A stretch of 64,000 bases of DNA from CAIZQW01 sp942493055 (GCA_942493055.1 OW818680.1:310001-374000), one strand, 5' to 3'. Positions 18,038-27,343 are shown, numbered from the stretch's first letter. The notes: generated by a model not told the origin, from the sequence alone. A program made the numbers and translations.

Positions 18038-19095
18038 TTTTTAGCATTTAAACAACCATGCTGTTCCGTACAGGAAAGCAGGGACGGCTTGCAATTCGCT
18101 GGCAATGTATTGCCACCCCCGAAGGCTTGAGCGTCAGGGACGCGCAACGTGAAAAGCTTAAGATTAGCTCCTTCAATGGTGTTCTCGTGAAAATGAACAC
18201 CCTTCCCGTCGCTGATATCCACAATCGCAGAGACATACTGCGAACGTATTTGATTGCGAACCAGATAGAGCGTGCCGTTATGATGCGCGTCACCATCTTT
18301 GCCAAAGTGTATGACATTGCGGTTTCCGGTACACGTGTCGGACTTGTGAATTTTGTTGTCCACAAGATAAGCATCGCTGTTCAGTACATCGGTATTCCCC
18401 TTGCCATCCACCAAGTCAAATTCACGGTTGGCCGAATCATGTACATAACAATGCTCCACGCGCGTGACATGTGCTCGGCTCTTGACATTGTGGCCCGTCA
18501 CAGAACGGGTGATTTCACATTTGCGAACCGTCACGCTTGTCCCACCCAGATAGAGATTGTGATTGTACCCCGGCTGTTTAGCAGTCCCATTGTCCGAGAT
18601 GAGACACCCCTCGATGAGCTGATTTGCCCCGGTGTTCGCCTGGACGCTGCCATTGCTCATGATTCCCATTTCATTCTTTTGAATGACGCAGTTCCGGATC
18701 GTAATGTTGTTCGCCTGATTGATTCGGACGCCTGCACCATTAAAGCTCTCATTGGAGGCATTGAGTAAGATAAAACCCTCCAGCGTGCAGTCGCTCGCAG
18801 AAGCTTCAAACTGGATGATCGCGCGCGGAACTGAGCCTCTCCCTGAATAATCGAACCCCTGCCCGTCCAGGGTGATCTTTTCCGCAGCAGCCTTCAACGT
18901 CACCTTCGGGGTCTTTACAAAAAGCGCTGTTTTCTTGTACTCGCCTGGATAGACGACAATCACGTCTCCAGGCGTCGCCTTTGCAAGAGCCTCTTCGATC
19001 CGGGCAAAGCGACGAGAAGTCCCCACGTCCAATGTGGCAGCGAAAGCAGCCGCAGTTAAAAACGTTGAAACAAACCAGAGTTCTCTTTTACGCAT
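18034..19095 (-). CDS. Secreted right-handed parallel beta-helix protein
   Basis: 353 residues with a signal peptide (MRKRELWFVSTFLTAAAFAA). It has the pectin-lyase fold of DUF1565/NosD-like proteins: FARIEEALAKATPGDVIVVYPGEY at the start, then coils such as NNITIRNCVIQKNEMGI and VTVRKCEITRSVTGHNV with Asn ladders. In this family similar proteins include polysaccharide lyases (PL6-like), hydrolases and non-catalytic binders; no catalytic set is clear to me. It sits between the sulfatase and the agarase-like gene. Confidence 0.75.
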   Translation of the reverse strand: MRKRELWFVSTFLTAAAFAATLDVGTSRRFARIEEALAKATPGDVIVVYPGEYKKTALFVKTPKVTLKAAAEKITLDGQGFDYSGRGSVPRAIIQFEASASDCTLEGFILLNASNESFNGAGVRINQANNITIRNCVIQKNEMGIMSNGSVQANTGANQLIEGCLISDNGTAKQPGYNHNLYLGGTSVTVRKCEITRSVTGHNVKSRAHVTRVEHCYVHDSANREFDLVDGKGNTDVLNSDAYLVDNKIHKSDTCTGNRNVIHFGKDGDAHHNGTLYLVRNQIRSQYVSAIVDISDGKGVHFHENTIEGANLKLFTLRVPDAQAFGGGNTLPANCKPSLLSCTEQHGCLNAKN

Positions 19096-19113
19096 ACGTA
19101 CTCTCCCTGCTCA

Positions 19114-20448
19114 TTATTTCTGCCACGGGGTTGTCCCTCCCTGTTGGATATGCCACTGAAGCCGCTTTGCCATGGCGTTCGCACGGACCTTTTCTGACGC
19201 TAAACAATTTGTTGTCTCGCCCGGGTCTTCATTCAGGTTGTAGAGTTCAAGAGGGCTGAAGGGATCATTCTGCATCAACTTCCATCCCTCACAGACAAGG
19301 GCCTCATACGATTTACCGCAATACTTCGGATTGCCCTCCCGACGCACGACATAGAGCTCACGTTTAGGGGTCTCCATCTTTTCACCTTTCAAAACGGGGA
19401 GCAGGCTTTGTGCATCAATGCCTTCAGTGGGTTGGACGCCTGCCAACTCAAGACAGGTCGGGAAGATGTCAAAATTCTGCCCCTGATAAAGACTCACGGA
19501 GCCCGGCTTGACCATTGCGGGATAGCGTATGGCAAAGGGTACACACAAGCCGCCCTCGTAATGGTCCTGTTTGCCGCCCCGCCATGGCGTGTTATGACTG
19601 CCGTGCTCAAGGGCGCCGCCATTGTCTGACCCGAAAATAACAAGGGTATCGTTTGAGAGGTGAAGCGCCTCCAGCGTGGCCAGCACCTTGCCGATATTGT
19701 CATCCAAGTGTTCAACCAGCGCTACCAGGCCAGCCCGCTTGGGCTTCATGGAAGGATCGCGCGCCTTGACACGCGCCAGATAGTCTGCAGGCGGCTGTAT
19801 CGGGGCATGGGGTGCATTATAGGCCAGGTAGAGGAAGAACGGTTGCTTTTCCTTTGCACTCTCCTGAATATAGTCACACGCCCATTGGGTGAAGAGATCA
19901 GTCGCATGACCAGAGGGCTGTATCACTTCCTGGTTCCGGCGCATATAGTTCTGCCCCTCACGCTGATAGGTCGTGTAGCTCTCCATCATGTCTCCGAGAA
20001 AACCATGGAAGAGATCAAAGCCGCGATCATTGGGCAAGTTCGGGGACGCCAACCCCAAGTGCCACTTGCCGACAATCGCCGTGTGGTAGCCGGCTTTCTT
20101 CAACAGTGCGGGCAAGAGGATCGCCTCTGGCTTTAAATAGCCAAAGGAGTTATCGGGATGCGTGCGAATGACACCAGGTACCCCTACGCGGTCCGGAAAA
20201 CATCCCGTCAGGACTGCCGCACGAGACGGAGAACAGACGGTACAGTTTGAGCGCATCCGGTCAAAACGCATCCCGCCAGATGCAATTCGGTCGATCTGGG
20301 GCGTCCGCACATCAGACTGCCCATACATAGAAACATCTGCATACCCCAGATCATCGGTGTAAATAAAGAGAATGTTCGGCTTCTGCGCTGAATACGACAC
20401 TGCGTTTAAAAAGAGGATAAGTGCGCTGATGAGTAGATTGATCTTCAT
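19114..20448 (-). CDS. Secreted sulfatase (S1 family, formylglycine type)
   Basis: Hydrolyses sulfate esters, probably on a polysaccharide. The ATG at 20448 is preferred to a TTG at 20463 because AAGGA is well placed before it and a signal peptide follows. Protein 444 residues; metal site TDDLGYAD near 31; modification motif C-S-P-S-R-A with Cys72; later GKWHLG, FGSDNGGALEHG and the C-terminal ELYNLNEDPGETTN. It is the first gene of the leftward polysaccharide run, 18 bases before the beta-helix gene. Maturation needs a formylglycine-generating or anaerobic maturase, not found in this window. Confidence 0.92.
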   Translation of the reverse strand: MKINLLISALILFLNAVSYSAQKPNILFIYTDDLGYADVSMYGQSDVRTPQIDRIASGGMRFDRMRSNCTVCSPSRAAVLTGCFPDRVGVPGVIRTHPDNSFGYLKPEAILLPALLKKAGYHTAIVGKWHLGLASPNLPNDRGFDLFHGFLGDMMESYTTYQREGQNYMRRNQEVIQPSGHATDLFTQWACDYIQESAKEKQPFFLYLAYNAPHAPIQPPADYLARVKARDPSMKPKRAGLVALVEHLDDNIGKVLATLEALHLSNDTLVIFGSDNGGALEHGSHNTPWRGGKQDHYEGGLCVPFAIRYPAMVKPGSVSLYQGQNFDIFPTCLELAGVQPTEGIDAQSLLPVLKGEKMETPKRELYVVRREGNPKYCGKSYEALVCEGWKLMQNDPFSPLELYNLNEDPGETTNCLASEKVRANAMAKRLQWHIQQGGTTPWQK

Positions 20449-20523
20449 GATGTCCTTCCCCAAAAATCATTTTGGAGAAGTCTATCATGCTTAAATACTC
20501 CACGTCAACAACCCAGCACAGAT

Positions 20524-21765
20524 TTACGGAGCGATTTGCAAGCGAAAGAATTGCTGGGTGTCCCCGCATGCATTCGTCCAGCACGTGGTGACTCCGGAAC
20601 TTCGCACCCCGCTCGCAACACGGTTGGTGATTCCATTGATTGACTCTCCTGCCAATAGGTTGTAGCTGAGGTAAGGCGCGCTGTTCCATTCCAAAATATG
20701 TCCTCCGCACATATCTTGTCCAAGAAGCCGCATCGAAAAGCGGTAGCCAATTAAACAGGATACAGTACCAACCGAATTCCCAATGAGCATGTCCATGACA
20801 CCATCATTATTCCAGTCCACCAAATCTAAGCGCATCCTCGAAGCATCTGTTTTGATAGGTACCAGGCCGCCTGCAACTACTGGCGCGTTGAGTGCCACCC
20901 TCGCCTGTAACAAAGGGGATGTTGACGTGCCAACATTCCGGCACCAATAGACACCCGTACTTGAACTGCCAACCAAATCCTTAACACCATCTCCGTCCCA
21001 ATCGAACATGCGGACAACAGAACGGACATCCAGATTCAAGTCAACACCGCCCGCTTTTACATACGTGCCTGCCGCGTAGCTTGGCGACTGGGCTGTCCCT
21101 GTATTTTTGAAATAATAGACTTGACCGTTGTAAGAACCACAAAGCAAATCCTTTAAACCATCGCCATTCCAATCAAACACACAGGGTGTCGCACGGCCGT
21201 TTAAGACCCTCAGCTCGATGCCATTGGCCCTAAGTTTCTCGCCAGCAGCCAGAATTGGAGCTGCGTCAGTATTCGTATTTTTGTAGAAATAGACATACCC
21301 GTAAGCGCCATCACCTACAAGAAGATCCCAGTCGCCATCGTTATCGTAATCGCAGACAAACGGAGCTGGTGCGCCGCAGTTTCCAGGTGAAGGAAGATAG
21401 ATATCCGATCCCCCAGCCTTCAGATTCGTAAAAGTGGAAAAGACGGGGTTTGTGTCCGTTCCTGTGCTCGAATTGAGATAAAGGGCTATCTTGCCTGCCG
21501 TCTGGTACCCAACCAATAAATCTTTACGCCCATCCCCATTCCAATCTGTGACGCACGGAATAGCATGCGTTCCAGGATCCATTGAAAGAAGTTGCGCTGG
21601 CTGAAACTGGACCTCGTCCGCAATGGTAGTTTTCACCACCCCTAAAGCAAGGACGACAAAAAGTGAAACTCCTGACACCTTGTTTATTGAGAAACACCTA
21701 CCGTGTCCACGGGAACCATGCCTGGAATACATACCCATCAACCTTTCTTCAGCTGCATGCTTCAA
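20524..21765 (-). CDS. Secreted FG-GAP/VCBS beta-propeller protein
   Basis: 413 residues with repeated calcium-binding units of the form DWNGDGxxDLLVG (DWNGDGRKDL, DYDNDGDWDL, DWNGDGLKDL, DWDGDGVKDL, DWNNDGVMDM), about one per 55-60 residues, typical of integrin-like propellers. A signal sequence follows a basic N-terminus; the exact start (21765, 21738 or 21732) is uncertain. The end (TNACGDTQQFFRLQIAP) resembles a common tail of secreted PVC proteins. Role unknown; adhesion or glycan binding are possibilities. Confidence 0.75.
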   Translation of the reverse strand: MKHAAEERLMGMYSRHGSRGHGRCFSINKVSGVSLFVVLALGVVKTTIADEVQFQPAQLLSMDPGTHAIPCVTDWNGDGRKDLLVGYQTAGKIALYLNSSTGTDTNPVFSTFTNLKAGGSDIYLPSPGNCGAPAPFVCDYDNDGDWDLLVGDGAYGYVYFYKNTNTDAAPILAAGEKLRANGIELRVLNGRATPCVFDWNGDGLKDLLCGSYNGQVYYFKNTGTAQSPSYAAGTYVKAGGVDLNLDVRSVVRMFDWDGDGVKDLVGSSSTGVYWCRNVGTSTSPLLQARVALNAPVVAGGLVPIKTDASRMRLDLVDWNNDGVMDMLIGNSVGTVSCLIGYRFSMRLLGQDMCGGHILEWNSAPYLSYNLLAGESINGITNRVASGVRSSGVTTCWTNACGDTQQFFRLQIAP

Positions 21766-22255
21766 AAAAGCAAGACTATACCTTGGTCTTCAATGAAGAG
21801 CAGCGACGTATTAATACATCAATCGCACGTTTTCTTTCACAGTCTTGTGACCGTTGAAGACCTGCCGACCCGACAGAGTGTTGCGATTTGTAGAAACATT
21901 ATACCAACCGTTCCCGTTGCTGTCTACACGAAACTCCATTACTGGATGGTGAAGGGCGCATTTCCGATTCATTGACCGGGGCATAAAAGCTGGGCCGACA
22001 GGCACCTGTACCCCACTCTGGAATGCTGCCATACGGGATACTATTCGCTGGGAGGGGCACACGCTGTGTGCCTGTGGCGCAGAGGCCTGCGCCGCTCCCA
22101 TTCCTGTGCGAGCCGGAATCCGTATACTGAACGGTGAGTCAATGAATCGGAAATGCGCCCGATGGTGAACGCGTTGCTCGAGAATACAATCTAAGAGAAT
22201 AAAATCTGTCTTGCCACGATGTGTCCAGACCATGTAGACTATGTAAATAAAAGTA
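21766..22255. other. 490-base intergenic region containing a MITE
   Basis: Between two divergent genes. Bases 21945-22169 are the MITE listed separately. The remaining flanks (21766-21944 and 22170-22255) show no gene. A weak promoter for the rightward gene is possible at TTGCCA 22211 and TAGACT 22235 (18-base spacer). Confidence 0.7.
21945..22169. mobile_element. MITE-like element with 23-bp terminal inverted repeats and 9-bp target duplication
   Basis: Bases 21954-21976 are the exact reverse complement of 22138-22160. Immediately outside both ends is the same 9-base direct repeat, GATGGTGAA (21945-21953 and 22161-22169). The element is 207 bases and has no coding capacity. Its centre holds a three-way palindrome: outer GGGAG/CTCCC (22050-22054, 22095-22099) around two perfect hairpins, GGCACAC/GTGTGCC and GGCGCAG/CTGCGCC. 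The pattern is that of a non-autonomous insertion element; the parent transposase is not in the window. Confidence 0.85.
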
Positions 22256-23305
22256 ATGAACTGTATCCTAAAATATCTGCCTCTTCTCATCTGCTTCACC
22301 GGAGCATACGCACAAGAGCCGCTTGCAGACGCGGGTGATTGGCGGGCCCCCGTCCCCCTAACCTTACAAGATTATAAAGAAACGCGTCAGCAGGCTGCTG
22401 CTGCTGAGGCAAAGCTGGAATACGCAAAGGCCATGACAGCCTGGGAACGCGTAATCGACCGTACGGACTGCACAGAAGAAGAGCGCATGGAAGCGCGTGC
22501 ACATATACGTACCCTTCGTCCACATGTGGCACCGGCCAATTCGGATAAGAGCAAGGCGAAACCCTGGCGCGTCCTGGTCTTGCTATTCAAGGACGTCACC
22601 TTTACCTGGGTGACAGACAAAGGGGTGACAAACGTTGCTCATAAAGTGATGACAGACAAAGATATCAAACAGATTCACAAAAGCCTGAACGCCTTTGGTG
22701 AACACGTTTTCAAGCTCAGTAGCGGTGTCGCAACCATGCAGGTGGATATCGAACTCATTGAAAAGCCTTTTGCGAAAGCTGCCGACAAACGCTCGGGGTT
22801 CTTTATCTCACCCGGCGATATAAAGCCCCTCGTCCTGGAACGCATTAAAGACAAAACATATTTCACGGTCATCTCGTATGCCAAATGCAATGAAGGCACA
22901 GGCCCCGACATCCCCAAACCTTTCACAGCCGCCATGTATGGCCGGATTGCGGAATTCAAAAATGCGGGGTACATGGTCGTCCCGTGGAGCACCAATTATC
23001 CATATCCGGGAGAGACCGATGGCGAGATGGAAAACCATGAGTGGCTGCATCAGTTGCATGATGTCGTCCAACACAACTTAGGCTATCCAAAGGACGTGAT
23101 GCGCTCCTCCGACGATGGACGTGGCGAAGGTGATACGCGAAAAACTGGCGAGGTGGAATATCGGAGGCCGAAGGGTGTGACGACATGGATTCACTTCTAT
23201 GAGCATCTGATGCAAGAACATATCACGCGCCAGATGTGGACAGAAATGACGACAGATCCTAAACCCGTTAATCGACCGGGCGATCTCTTTTCAAAGAAGC
23301 CCTAA
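22256..23305 (+). CDS. Secreted hypothetical protein with HExxH motif (putative metallopeptidase)
   Basis: 349 residues with signal peptide MNCILKYLPLLICFTGAYA. After an Ala/Glu-rich helical segment (about 35-90), a domain from about 100 contains N-H-E-W-L-H-Q-L-H: His261, Glu262 and His265 form an HExxH zinc motif and His268 or His272 could be a further ligand. This resembles gluzincin or metzincin-like sites, but I do not recognise the family. No Shine-Dalgarno sequence is visible before the ATG. It converges on the AraC gene with only 4 bases between stop codons. Confidence 0.6.
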   Translation: MNCILKYLPLLICFTGAYAQEPLADAGDWRAPVPLTLQDYKETRQQAAAAEAKLEYAKAMTAWERVIDRTDCTEEERMEARAHIRTLRPHVAPANSDKSKAKPWRVLVLLFKDVTFTWVTDKGVTNVAHKVMTDKDIKQIHKSLNAFGEHVFKLSSGVATMQVDIELIEKPFAKAADKRSGFFISPGDIKPLVLERIKDKTYFTVISYAKCNEGTGPDIPKPFTAAMYGRIAEFKNAGYMVVPWSTNYPYPGETDGEMENHEWLHQLHDVVQHNLGYPKDVMRSSDDGRGEGDTRKTGEVEYRRPKGVTTWIHFYEHLMQEHITRQMWTEMTTDPKPVNRPGDLFSKKP

Positions 23306-23309
23306 TTTT

Positions 23310-24182
23310 TTACTTCTTCATCTTCGTCCGAAACGCGCGGGGCGAACACCCCATGCGCTTTGTAAAAAGGCGGGAAAAATATTCAGGTGTGCCCAGACCG
23401 AGCTTGTCAGCCATTTCACGGCAAGTCATCTCGGAGGACTCCAGCCAGCGCGCAGCCCGCTTGAGCTGAACATCGATATGGAATTGCGCCAGCGACACCC
23501 CGGTGAGTTGCTTGAAGCTACGCCGAAAGCTTGTGTAGCTCATGCCAAACTGCCGAGCCAGTATTTCAAAATCAATGTGCTCTGTCGCATGCGTCAGAAT
23601 ATACGATTGAGCCTGACGGATTTTTAATCCATGCTTGTTGCCATCCCCGCGGTTGACCTGTCCTTCTCGGATCAACCCCAGCAACTCAAGAACGACCCCT
23701 GCATCTGAAAAGGGACGATCCATGGGTGCCTCCAGCACACGCGAGATCAGATCTTGTACCATGACCTCATAGATCGATGGGTCGCTTAACCGTATCACGG
23801 GATTATCCGGGGAGATGAAGCTCATCAAGCGCGGAATAAAGGTGCCGGAAAAGCCAATCCAGTTTTCCTCCCATCCTGTGCACGGGCTAGGCTTATAGCG
23901 ATGCCAGACCCCTGGAAAAAGAACAAAGAGCATTCCCGCCTCTACGATTTGGGATTTGCTCTTTGCACTTTCGAAGACGCCATGTCCGTCAGAGAGATAG
24001 AGTATCTGGAAATCCTTGAGGATGCGCCCTTTTTTCCAATCGAACGCATACCCGTCAGGATGACCGGACTCCGGATACTGCGCATCTGCGAGTATCCGTG
24101 ACCGTCCGCACCCCTGCAGGTACAATCCCCAACTCTTCTGCTGCTTTGAGACAGGAAGATATTGGCAATTATGTACCTGCAT
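23310..24182 (-). CDS. AraC-family transcriptional regulator
   Basis: 290 residues starting at 24182: the rhaA stop TAA forms part of TAAGGAGAGG, a strong ribosome site 6 bases before this ATG, so a longer frame reaching 24443 inside rhaA is rejected. The N-terminal half is a cupin-like sensor domain (FVLFPGVWHRYKP near 90). The C-terminal part has the two helix-turn-helix motifs of AraC proteins (FEILARQFGMSYTSFRRSFK and CREMADKLGLGTPEYFSRLF). It is cotranscribed with rhaA and probably senses L-rhamnose or a related sugar, by context. Confidence 0.88.
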   Translation of the reverse strand: MQVHNCQYLPVSKQQKSWGLYLQGCGRSRILADAQYPESGHPDGYAFDWKKGRILKDFQILYLSDGHGVFESAKSKSQIVEAGMLFVLFPGVWHRYKPSPCTGWEENWIGFSGTFIPRLMSFISPDNPVIRLSDPSIYEVMVQDLISRVLEAPMDRPFSDAGVVLELLGLIREGQVNRGDGNKHGLKIRQAQSYILTHATEHIDFEILARQFGMSYTSFRRSFKQLTGVSLAQFHIDVQLKRAARWLESSEMTCREMADKLGLGTPEYFSRLFTKRMGCSPRAFRTKMKK

Positions 24183-24193
24183 GGCGCCTCTCC

Positions 24194-25444
24194 TTAGACA
24201 CGCTTCGCAAGGACGTCCTTTTCGTACGCCTTGATCTGGTCGAACCATGTTTCGTTTGCAGGCACCTTTGCCTGTTCGCAGAACATCGCCCAGACATCGC
24301 TCATTGGATAGGTCTTCATCTCTTCCTGAAGCATCAGCATCTCTGTGAACTGACGTCCATTCTGCAACTTGGCAAGCGTTGCCTTGGGCAACAGGAGGGC
24401 CGCGAGAAGCGACTTCTGCATGTTGCGCATACCGAGAATCCAAGCTGCCACGCGGTTGATGCTTGCATCGAAGTAGTCGAGCGCGAGGATCACGCGATCC
24501 GTGCCGTTCTTCACGATCTCTTCCGCGATGGAGCGCGTTTCATCGTCAAACCGCACGACATGGTCGCTGTCCCACCGTACCGGGCGAGAGACATGCAGTG
24601 CGACTTTGTCGGCAAAGAGGAGCATCGAGGAGATTTTATCCGCGACAGACTCTGTCGGATGGAAGTGTCCATTGTCAAGCAGGCAGAGCACATTGTTCTT
24701 GGCCGCATAATTCATGTAGAACTCATGCGAACCCACGGTGCAGCTCTCTGCGCCAATACCGAAGAGCTTTGACTCAACTGTCACGATGACGCTCTTGCGA
24801 TCAAACTTCATCTTGAACACTTCGTCCAAGGAGGCTTTCAGGCGTGCGCGAGGAGACATGCGGTCAGACGGCACATCCTTGAAGCCATCCGGAATCCAGA
24901 TGTTCAGGGCGCTGTGCGTATTGAGCTCCTTTGCAAAATATTCGGCGATCTTGATACAGGCCTTGGTGTGGCGGACCCAGAAGGCGCGGATTGCGGGATC
25001 TTCGTGCGAGAGGGTCAGCCCATCCGCCTTCGGATGCGAGAACATCGTGGGGTTGAAATCCAGTCCCAGTTTGCGTTTCTTGGCGAAATCAACCCAGCGC
25101 TGGAAGTGCTTGGGCTCCAGTTTGTCGCGATCCACCTTCTTGCCATCTTCGAAAATAGCGTAGTTCGCATGGAGGTTCACGCGGTGCTTGCCCGGGATCA
25201 GGCTCATGGCTTTGTCAATATCCGCCATCAGTTCATCCGGTGTGCGAGCCTTGCCCATGTAGTTGCCTGTCGCCTGGATGCCGCCTGTGAGGGATCCTGC
25301 GTTTTCAAAACCAGAGACATCATCGCCCTGCCAGCAGTGCATCGAGATGGAAATCTTCTTGAGTTCCTTCAATGCTGCGTCTGTGTTGACGCCGATCTTG
25401 CTGTAGAGTTCCTTTGCGGACTCATAACGTTGTGCTGTACTCAT
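24194..25444 (-). CDS. rhaA: L-rhamnose isomerase
   Basis: Converts L-rhamnose to L-rhamnulose; metal-dependent, cytoplasmic. The ATG at 25444 is preferred to 25450 because AGGAG is then 7-8 bases upstream. 416 residues, the usual length. Characteristic segments are ISMHCWQGDDVSGFE near the N-terminus, LDFNPTMFSHPKA, LNIWIPDGFKD, VESKLFGIG, LDNGHFHPTE (metal ligands) and HVSRPVRWDSDHV. It lies in the rhaD-rhaT-rhaA-regulator order, all on the minus strand. Confidence 0.95.
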   Translation of the reverse strand: MSTAQRYESAKELYSKIGVNTDAALKELKKISISMHCWQGDDVSGFENAGSLTGGIQATGNYMGKARTPDELMADIDKAMSLIPGKHRVNLHANYAIFEDGKKVDRDKLEPKHFQRWVDFAKKRKLGLDFNPTMFSHPKADGLTLSHEDPAIRAFWVRHTKACIKIAEYFAKELNTHSALNIWIPDGFKDVPSDRMSPRARLKASLDEVFKMKFDRKSVIVTVESKLFGIGAESCTVGSHEFYMNYAAKNNVLCLLDNGHFHPTESVADKISSMLLFADKVALHVSRPVRWDSDHVVRFDDETRSIAEEIVKNGTDRVILALDYFDASINRVAAWILGMRNMQKSLLAALLLPKATLAKLQNGRQFTEMLMLQEEMKTYPMSDVWAMFCEQAKVPANETWFDQIKAYEKDVLAKRV

Positions 25445-25484
25445 TCTCATTCTCCTTTTTAATGACTGATTGATTCACGTGAAA

Positions 25485-26528
25485 TTAACCTGCGAGCTTT
25501 CCGCTGTATCCGGCGATCACCGCGGAAACCAGCAAGATGCCCAGACCTGACCAGAGCAACAGGCGCGTCTTCCCGCTTGTCCCCTTCCATTCGCCCAAGG
25601 CGACGCCCAAGACGCCGCTGAACATGATGGTGCTGCCCATCAACACGGCCCAGCCGACATACCCCTGCTTGCCCATCAAAGGCTCGCCAGTCTTAAACGC
25701 CACAAACTGGCAGACCCACAAGACACCGGCCAAAGCCGCCCAGAGGAAATTCATGAGTCCTGGAACATCCTTCCTGAAATAATCACCTGCTGTCTTGTTC
25801 TTCAAATTGTAAAAGATACAGAGGATGACATTCACGGTGAAACCGCCCAGCAGACAGACCACCAGCACCGGCATCCCCTGCCATGCCGAGGAGGCTCCAT
25901 TCTCCAGCGCCAGTTTGGAGAGACTCGCCCCGCCCTTCAAGCCGAAGCCGAGCCCTGCACTGGCAAGGCCCGAGAAGATGGCCACCCAGATACCCTTATT
26001 GAAGTTATACTCCGCAACCGCCTTCTTCTTCACCTCTTCCGGAAGTTCGCTCTCCTTCGACATCCCCGCCATACCGACCAGCACGATGCCGATGATGGAG
26101 ATGCCGACGCCGACGAGCGAGACAATGCCCGCGTTCGACTCCAGCAACTTCATGAACGTCCCTTTGATGATCTCAGGGACTATGGTGCCTGCCGCGGAAC
26201 AGAGGCCGCAACCAATGGCCAAGCCCAGTCCGACACCCAAGTAACGAATCATCAAGCCCCAGGTGATGCCGCCGAACCCCCAGGCAGCGCCACACAGATA
26301 GCAATAGACCATCTCTTTTGCCGGCGCATTCAGCAACACGCTACACAGCTTGGGAACGGTCAAGAACGCCAGCGTGATCGGAGCAACAACCAAGGCAATG
26401 ATCGCATAGACCATCCAGTAGCTTTCCCACGCCCACCCCTTCTCCTTCTTGAACGGCAACGTAAAGATCGCGCCGGCAAGACCGCCCAACACGAAGATCA
26501 ATGTACCTAAAACCGGATCTTGATTCAT
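25485..26528 (-). CDS. rhaT: L-rhamnose/proton symporter
   Basis: Inner-membrane sugar importer of the RhaT family in the drug/metabolite transporter superfamily. Start 26528 is chosen because AGGAGG precedes it; 347 residues, the family's normal length, with about ten hydrophobic segments from GTLIFVLGGLAGAIFTLPF onward and the segment SYWMVYAIIALVVAPITLAFLTVP. It is between rhaD and rhaA with gaps of 59 and 40 bases. Confidence 0.92.
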   Translation of the reverse strand: MNQDPVLGTLIFVLGGLAGAIFTLPFKKEKGWAWESYWMVYAIIALVVAPITLAFLTVPKLCSVLLNAPAKEMVYCYLCGAAWGFGGITWGLMIRYLGVGLGLAIGCGLCSAAGTIVPEIIKGTFMKLLESNAGIVSLVGVGISIIGIVLVGMAGMSKESELPEEVKKKAVAEYNFNKGIWVAIFSGLASAGLGFGLKGGASLSKLALENGASSAWQGMPVLVVCLLGGFTVNVILCIFYNLKNKTAGDYFRKDVPGLMNFLWAALAGVLWVCQFVAFKTGEPLMGKQGYVGWAVLMGSTIMFSGVLGVALGEWKGTSGKTRLLLWSGLGILLVSAVIAGYSGKLAG

Positions 26529-26587
26529 GATATCTAGTCCTCCTCTTTTTATCACGGGCAGGCATGGAAACCTACCCCTGCAACATG

Positions 26588-27343
26588 TTACTTGCCCGCC
26601 AACATTTGTTGACGATACTTCTCATCCGGACGTCCGAGCAGATGCGAGACGATCTCCGGTGAAAGCGGATTGATCCCGCCAGCCTGAAGCGCGCCGAGGC
26701 GCATCCGAGCCGCCTTGATCGCCATCTGTGTCACGTTCAGTGCCTCGGCAGGACTTGCGCCCAGCGCAATCACGCCATGGTTCTGCATGTAAATCACCTT
26801 CGGGAACTGGCCCCACTTGGCGATGTACGCATCCACGCCCTTTTGAATGCACTTCGCCAAGACAACGCCCGGGTCCACATACTCGACCAGCACAGAGTCA
26901 GGCCCCAGCACAACGGCCTCATCCGGGCACATGCGTCCCGCCAGGACCGTCGGCCATCCCTTGCTGCAGGTCAATGCATTGACGGCCGTGGCATGCGTAT
27001 GCACAACAGCTTTCACATTCGGATAGCCGAGTAAAAGCGCATGGAAAATCGCCTCGACCGAGGGACGCGCCTTGACCGTTTCATCCACTTTCGCAAGCTT
27101 GTAGGTTTCCTGCAACTCCTGCTCGCTGACCACGTCCTTCTCCAACAACACCATCAGGGGCGCACGACGCAAATGGACCGCATGCTCGACACCGAGCGTC
27201 AACAGATTACACCCAGATGCCTTGACATAAAATGTATCCTCCGTAGCCAGCACGGACGTATTGCCTTCGCCCAAGATAACTGCATCTAATTCAGGTGCAC
27301 CCGCCGCGTGTGACATCGCGACAAAATCTTCAACCAAACTCAT
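26588..27343 (-). CDS. rhaD: Class II aldolase, probable rhamnulose-1-phosphate aldolase
   Basis: 251 residues of the class II aldolase/adducin family. A zinc site is visible in VVHTHATAVN and MQNHGVI, with a likely catalytic Glu in PSVEAIFHALL. Family members include fuculose-, ribulose- and rhamnulose-phosphate enzymes; position next to rhaT and rhaA favours rhamnulose-1-phosphate, giving lactaldehyde and dihydroxyacetone phosphate. It is slightly shorter than E. coli RhaD (about 274). AAAGGA precedes the start and a strong promoter lies just upstream. The kinase that would make its substrate is not in the window. Confidence 0.82.
   Translation of the reverse strand: MSLVEDFVAMSHAAGAPELDAVILGEGNTSVLATEDTFYVKASGCNLLTLGVEHAVHLRRAPLMVLLEKDVVSEQELQETYKLAKVDETVKARPSVEAIFHALLLGYPNVKAVVHTHATAVNALTCSKGWPTVLAGRMCPDEAVVLGPDSVLVEYVDPGVVLAKCIQKGVDAYIAKWGQFPKVIYMQNHGVIALGASPAEALNVTQMAIKAARMRLGALQAGGINPLSPEIVSHLLGRPDEKYRQQMLAGK

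Noticed and set aside
21811..22299. 162-codon minus-strand open frame
   Set aside because: It runs across the MITE and its inverted repeats, has no protein-like composition, and overlaps the start of the secreted HExxH gene.
24183..24443. N-terminal extension of the AraC regulator
   Set aside because: It would lie wholly inside rhaA in another frame; a strong ribosome site overlapping the rhaA stop marks the start at 24182.
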